This document shows positions 60,535 to 64,000 of a stretch of DNA of 64,000 bases, piece after piece (position 1 is the first letter of the stretch; every line of letters begins with the position of its first letter). Below the pieces are notes generated by a model. That model ran no database searches, was not told the DNA's origin, and saw nothing but the letters and a program-made list of their open reading frames with translations. Made by a program: the position numbers and the translations under genes. Origin of the DNA: Planctomycetota bacterium (lineage in GTDB: Bacteria; Planctomycetota; UBA1135; GCA-002686595); contig JAKVCD010000015.1 in the NCBI GenBank assembly GCA_022446815.1, positions 1 through 64,000 on the forward strand, in the 5' to 3' direction.

Positions 60535-60577
60535 TTCTATTACCTGTGTTTCTTGTGTGCTCTCGCTTCGGCGCTCA

Positions 60578-60997
60578 TCAGTTCGTCGGGACGCGACGGA
60601 CCATCTTCACCTTGACGGGCATCTTGTGAGCGATGCGCTTGAACGCGAGCTTGGCCTTGTCCTCAGAGACGCCTCCGAGCTCGTAGAGGATGGTCCCGGG
60701 CTTCACCTCAGCGGCCCAGAAGTCCACATCACCCTTACCCTTACCCATTCGGGTTTCAGCGGGCTTTGAGGAGATGGGCTTGTGCGGGAAGATCTTGATC
60801 CAGATCTTTGCTGCACCCGCCGTGGCTCGGTTCGCTGCGACACGACCGGCCTCGATGTGACGTCCGTTGATCCAGCCGTAGTCGAGTGACATCAGGCCAA
60901 ACTCACCGAAGGCGACCCTGTTACCACGAGTCGCGAGTCCTTTCATCTTGCCGCGGAACACCTTTCGGTGCTTAACGCGCTTGGGCATCATTGCCAT
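60578..60997 (-). CDS. rplP: Ribosomal protein uL16
   Basis: A 139-residue protein from the ATG at 60997, with GGAGGAG upstream. [20 protein letters not shown] is the N-terminus; [18 protein letters not shown] is the signature near the A site. The start lies inside the rpsC end (26-nt overlap). Confidence 0.96.
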   Translation of the reverse strand: MAMMPKRVKHRKVFRGKMKGLATRGNRVAFGEFGLMSLDYGWINGRHIEAGRVAANRATAGAAKIWIKIFPHKPISSKPAETRMGKGKGDVDFWAAEVKPGTILYELGGVSEDKAKLAFKRIAHKMPVKVKMVRRVPTN

Positions 60998-61709
60998 CGC
61001 GTCTCCTCCCTCGGCCACCGCCGCGTTGCGGGCGCTCGGCCCTGGTCATGCTGAGTCCTTGGCGGAAGTCGATCTTCTTCCCGCGCTCGATCTCACCTTT
61101 GTAGATCCAGACCTTCACGCCGATGATTCCGTAGGTCGTCTTGGCCTCCGCGGTGCCGTAGTCGACATGCGACTGAAGGGTCGAGAGGGGCACGCGGCCT
61201 TCTCGCTCAACCGTCTCACGCGCCATCTCAGCGCCACCGAGTCGACCGTTCGCCTGAACCTTGATGCCCTTGGCGCCCGCCTGCATGGTCGTCTGGACCG
61301 CGCGCTTGATCGCACGACGGAAGGCCATACGACGCTCGAGCGCCTCGGCCACGACCTCTGCGACGAGCTTGGACTCAAGCTCGGGGCGCTTGACCTCATG
61401 GAGCGTCAGGTGGCATGTCATGCCCGTCAGTTCCTGGAGCTCCTTCTTGAGCTCCTCTACGCGAACGCCCTTACGACCGACGAGAACGCCGGGGCGAGCG
61501 GTGTAGATGATGACGTTGACGGCTTCGCCGCTGCGCTCAATCTCGATACGGGGGATTCCGGCAGAGCCGAACTCCTTCTCGATGAACTTGCGGATCTTCC
61601 GATCCTCCACGAGCATCCTCGGGAAGTCCTTCTTGTTCGCATACCACCGCGAGCGCCAAGGCTCGATGGTGCCGATGCGATATCCGGTCGGGTGTACTTT
61701 CTGGCCCAC
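60972..61709 (-). CDS. rpsC: Ribosomal protein uS3
   Basis: A 245-residue small-subunit protein of the mRNA entry channel. [13 protein letters not shown], the KH-domain [18 protein letters not shown] and the C-terminal domain [20 protein letters not shown] are all present. A short Arg/Gly-rich tail follows residue ~220. Confidence 0.97.
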   Translation of the reverse strand: MGQKVHPTGYRIGTIEPWRSRWYANKKDFPRMLVEDRKIRKFIEKEFGSAGIPRIEIERSGEAVNVIIYTARPGVLVGRKGVRVEELKKELQELTGMTCHLTLHEVKRPELESKLVAEVVAEALERRMAFRRAIKRAVQTTMQAGAKGIKVQANGRLGGAEMARETVEREGRVPLSTLQSHVDYGTAEAKTTYGIIGVKVWIYKGEIERGKKIDFRQGLSMTRAERPQRGGGRGRRRDGNDAQAR

Positions 61710-61712
61710 GAA

Positions 61713-62357
61713 TCAGCTCTCCTGTTTTTCGTTGTCGGCGTCTTCGTCCGCTGCTTCTTCATCCGCAGCATCGTCGTCCGCTGTGTCTTCTTCAGCGCCA
61801 TCTTCTTCCGCTGCAGCGTCAGGAGCGGCCTCTTCTGCCGGGGCCTCCTCTTGAGAGGCCTCCTCTTCAGCCGGAGCCTCCTCTACGGGAGCCTCCTCTT
61901 GGACCTCCTCCTCGACGGGCGCCTCTTCAGCGGGCGCCTCAGCCTTCGGAGCGGCCTTGTCTTTCTTCTTCGCCTTCGGCTTGGGAGCCTCTTCCTCAAC
62001 GACCTCGCGCTCGCTGACCTCGACGGTCAGGTGGCTGGTCTTCTTGGCGTAAGGCATCGCGCGACCTTGCGGACCGGGGCGCCAGCGCAACCTGTTGTTG
62101 AGCATGGGGCCGTCGTCTGCGCGGCAATCCGAGACGAAGAGGTTGTTCAGGTTCACCGACTCGTCCTGGCTCGCGTTCGCGATCGCAGACTGCAGCACCT
62201 TGAGGTAGAAGGCTGCGGCGCGCTGCGGCAGGAACTGGAGGTGGTCCAGCGCCTGGTTGGCGTTCCGACCGCGGATCTGATCCGCGACCAGCCGCGCCTT
62301 CCGGGCGGTGATCCGCGCGTATTGATGACGCGCTGTGAATGCTTGGGTGGCCGTCAT
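61713..62357 (-). CDS. rplV: Ribosomal protein uL22 with ~95-residue acidic tail
   Basis: A 214-residue protein, against about 110 in most bacteria. Residues 1 to ~118 are a normal uL22 lining the exit tunnel (ARLVADQIRGRNANQALDHL; RWRPGPQGRAMPYAKKTSHL). From ~120 there is a Lys/Pro stretch, then a long Glu/Ala/Asp/Pro low-complexity tail with irregular EEAPxEE repeats. Similar but shorter tail on uL15. Confidence 0.95.
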   Translation of the reverse strand: MTATQAFTARHQYARITARKARLVADQIRGRNANQALDHLQFLPQRAAAFYLKVLQSAIANASQDESVNLNNLFVSDCRADDGPMLNNRLRWRPGPQGRAMPYAKKTSHLTVEVSEREVVEEEAPKPKAKKKDKAAPKAEAPAEEAPVEEEVQEEAPVEEAPAEEEASQEEAPAEEAAPDAAAEEDGAEEDTADDDAADEEAADEDADNEKQES

Positions 62358-62363
62358 GATGAA

Positions 62364-62645
62364 TTAGCCCTTCTTGATGCCCTCTTTCTTGTTCGTGTGG
62401 CCTCGGAAGGTACGGGTGGGAGCAAACTCTCCGAGCTTGTGTCCGACCATGTCCTCAGAGACGAAGACCTTCACGTGCTGGCGTCCGTTATGAACCATGA
62501 ACGTGTGGCCGACGAAATCCGGCGGGATGGTCGACGCGCGGGCCCAGGTTGTGACGGGGTCCTTGCGGTCTGCTTCGTTGAGGGCCGCGACCTTCCGCGC
62601 GAGCCTCGGGTCGATGAAGGGGCCTTTCTTTGTGCTTCGTGACAT
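62364..62645 (-). CDS. rpsS: Ribosomal protein uS19
   Basis: A 93-residue head protein. [20 protein letters not shown] and the signature [19 protein letters not shown] with [15 protein letters not shown] are intact. Confidence 0.97.
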   Translation of the reverse strand: MSRSTKKGPFIDPRLARKVAALNEADRKDPVTTWARASTIPPDFVGHTFMVHNGRQHVKVFVSEDMVGHKLGEFAPTRTFRGHTNKKEGIKKG

Positions 62646-62665
62646 GTGTTCTTGCCGCTCTGGGG

Positions 62666-63499
62666 TTACTTACGCTTCTTGCGACGACGGATGATGAACT
62701 TGTCCGTGGGGTTGCTCCTACTGCGCGTGCGGCCGCCCTTCGCGAGGACGCCGTTCGGCGAGCAGGGATGACGTCCACCGGCGGTACGTCCCTCGCCACC
62801 ACCCATCGGGTGGTCGACAGGGTTCATGGCGGTACCGCGCACCTTCGGGCGACGCCCGCGGTGACGGTTACGACCAGCTTTTCCAAGCTTGACGTGCTGG
62901 TGGTCGGTGTTCCCGACACGCCCAATGGTCGCCATGCATTCGATGTGGATCCTGCGCAGCTCGCCCGAGGGCATAAGCACCACGGCGTACTGACCTTCGC
63001 GGGCCATCAGCTGGGCTGCGCCACCGGCGGTGCGGCAGATCTGTCCACCGCGCCCGATCTTGAGCTCGATGTTGTGGATCTGGAGACCGATCGGGATGTC
63101 CTTGAGCTTCATCGCGTTGCCCACGGTGGGTTCTGCGTCGGGCCCGGACTGGATCATGGTCCCAACCTCGAGGCCGAGGGGGCTCAGGATGTAGCGCTTC
63201 TCTCCGTCCACGTAGTGGAGCAGCGAGATGAAGCACGAGCGGTTCGGATCGTATTCGATCGTGGCGACGCGGGCGGGGATGCCAACCTTGTCACGCTTGA
63301 AGTCGATCACGCGGTAGCGACGCTTGTTGCCGCCGCCGCGACGGCGGGAGGTGATCCGGCCGCGGTTGTTACGACCGCCCGTCTTCTTGAGCGGACGCAG
63401 GAGCGACTTCTCAGGCTTCGTCGTCGTGAGCTCCTTGTAGTCAAGGACGCTCCCGTCGCGACGGCCAGGCGAGGTCGGCTTGTAGGTCTTGATTCCCAT
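62666..63499 (-). CDS. rplB: Ribosomal protein uL2
   Basis: A 277-residue core protein needed for subunit association and peptidyl transfer. [20 protein letters not shown] opens it, and the signature near the active site, [14 protein letters not shown], is intact. Confidence 0.98.
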   Translation of the reverse strand: MGIKTYKPTSPGRRDGSVLDYKELTTTKPEKSLLRPLKKTGGRNNRGRITSRRRGGGNKRRYRVIDFKRDKVGIPARVATIEYDPNRSCFISLLHYVDGEKRYILSPLGLEVGTMIQSGPDAEPTVGNAMKLKDIPIGLQIHNIELKIGRGGQICRTAGGAAQLMAREGQYAVVLMPSGELRRIHIECMATIGRVGNTDHQHVKLGKAGRNRHRGRRPKVRGTAMNPVDHPMGGGEGRTAGGRHPCSPNGVLAKGGRTRSRSNPTDKFIIRRRKKRK

Positions 63500-63519
63500 G
63501 TTTCTGTTCCTCTGCGCTC

Positions 63520-63807
63520 CTAGAAGATGTCGATGGTTTGGCCTTCAGCAACGGTCACCATGGCCTTCTTCCAGTCAGACTTACGCCCGGCTGTGTAGCC
63601 CCTGCGACGCACCTTCCCGTGGACGGTGAGGGTGTTCACAGAGGTCACCTGGACCTCAAAGAGGCGCTCGATGGCCTCGCGGATCTCCACCTTCGTCGCG
63701 TTCGTAGGCACGCGGAAGTGGTAGGCGTTTCGCTTCGCGGTGTCATCGGAGGCCTTCTCCGTGACGACCGCCTTCTTGATCAGCGTGTATGTGCGGGCGC
63801 CGCTCAT
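63520..63807 (-). CDS. rplW: Ribosomal protein uL23
   Basis: A 95-residue tunnel-exit protein, docking site of trigger factor and SRP. Typical segments are [38 protein letters not shown] and [19 protein letters not shown]. The ATG overlaps the rplD stop by 4 nt (ATGA). Confidence 0.97.
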   Translation of the reverse strand: MSGARTYTLIKKAVVTEKASDDTAKRNAYHFRVPTNATKVEIREAIERLFEVQVTSVNTLTVHGKVRRRGYTAGRKSDWKKAMVTVAEGQTIDIF

Positions 63808-64000
63808 CCCTCACCTCCGTCGTTCTTCTTGTTGGCGACGCGCTCCGCCACCTGCTCAAGGACGCCGCTCTCAGCGATCACGAGGCCGCCGTTGACGACG
63901 TCGTAGGCGCAGAGGTCAGCGCCTGTGCGGACCTCGACCTTCGGGAAGTTCCTGAAGGACTTGTAGACGTTCTCGTTAGCCTCAGCGAGGACGACGACTG
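63804..64000 (-). CDS. rplD: Ribosomal protein uL4, C-terminal part (5' end beyond window)
   Basis: The open frame enters from the right edge and encodes 64 residues: VVVLAEANENVYKSFRNFPK, then VEVRTGADLCAYDVVNGGLV, then a short helix ending NKKNDGGEG. The RN-P and AYD segments match the uL4 C-terminus, and its place before rplW in the S10 operon confirms it. Confidence 0.92.
   Translation of the reverse strand, partial: VVVLAEANENVYKSFRNFPKVEVRTGADLCAYDVVNGGLVIAESGVLEQVAERVANKKNDGGEG

Noticed and set aside
60948..62642. Long + strand open frame opposite rplP-rpsC-rplV-rpsS
   Set aside because: It is antisense to four certain ribosomal protein genes. The Leu/Arg-rich product resembles no family and is a by-product of high GC codon bias.

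Overview
This window comes from a GC-rich bacterial chromosome. It runs from a convergent housekeeping region, through a type IV pilus/type II secretion-like gene set with very large surface lipoproteins, to a nearly complete S10-spc-alpha ribosomal protein cluster. No plasmid, phage, insertion sequence or CRISPR array is visible. The gene content (diderm pilus secretin, lipobox proteins, zinc-type S14, RNase E/G with a basic N-terminal extension, PilO-PilP-like fusion, glycine-rich Ig-like lipoproteins) resembles uncultured marine Planctomycetota, with Myxococcota-like lineages as an alternative. That assignment is inference and was not tested by phylogeny.

Layout. 1-8.8 kb: the 3' end of a proline dehydrogenase; a metallophosphoesterase, an NrnA-like DHH phosphoesterase and an amidohydrolase; giant lipoprotein A; then on the + strand a lipoprotein and TatD. 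8.9-23.6 kb: a long minus-strand block read right to left as lipoprotein C, lipoprotein B, (terminator), lipoprotein D, prepilin peptidase, PilT, PilB, PilC and a pilin. 23.6-24.26 kb: a 655-bp intergenic region rich in nested inverted repeats. 24.3-33.0 kb: a PyrB fused to a PyrI-type zinc domain, a short MnmE-like GTPase, CoaX, a GspC-like PDZ protein, Obg, L27, L21 and RNase E/G. 33.4-42 kb: secretin, PilO-PilP-like protein, PilN and PilM, then HPr, EIIA-Ntr, HPF, TruA and sigma-54. 42.2-46.0 kb: recR, ybaB, dnaX, an SRP RNA gene, two tRNA-Ser, tadA and tRNA-Arg(ACG). 46.1-50.7 kb (+ strand): a probable N-succinylornithine carbamoyltransferase and dnaE. 50.8-64 kb: rplQ back to rplD, all on the minus strand, with secY, adk, infA and rpoA included and no rpmD or map.

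How the genes fit together. Pilin, PilB/C/T/D, PilM/N/O-P/Q and the GspC-like protein make most of one envelope-spanning pilus or secretion machine, split over three loci. Lipoprotein D is translationally coupled to the prepilin peptidase, which ties the lipoprotein family to that machine. tRNA-Arg(ACG) lies just upstream of tadA, whose product modifies A34 of that tRNA. RpoN, HPF, EIIA-Ntr and HPr form a nitrogen-PTS-like set. dnaX, ybaB and recR follow the SRP RNA in an arrangement known from other bacteria.

Starts and promoters. Several genes have no Shine-Dalgarno sequence. At least four have a -10-like TANNNT hexamer only 6-7 nt before the start codon, suggesting leaderless mRNAs. The first ~68 bases of the window are abnormally C/A-rich and are probably a contig-edge artefact.
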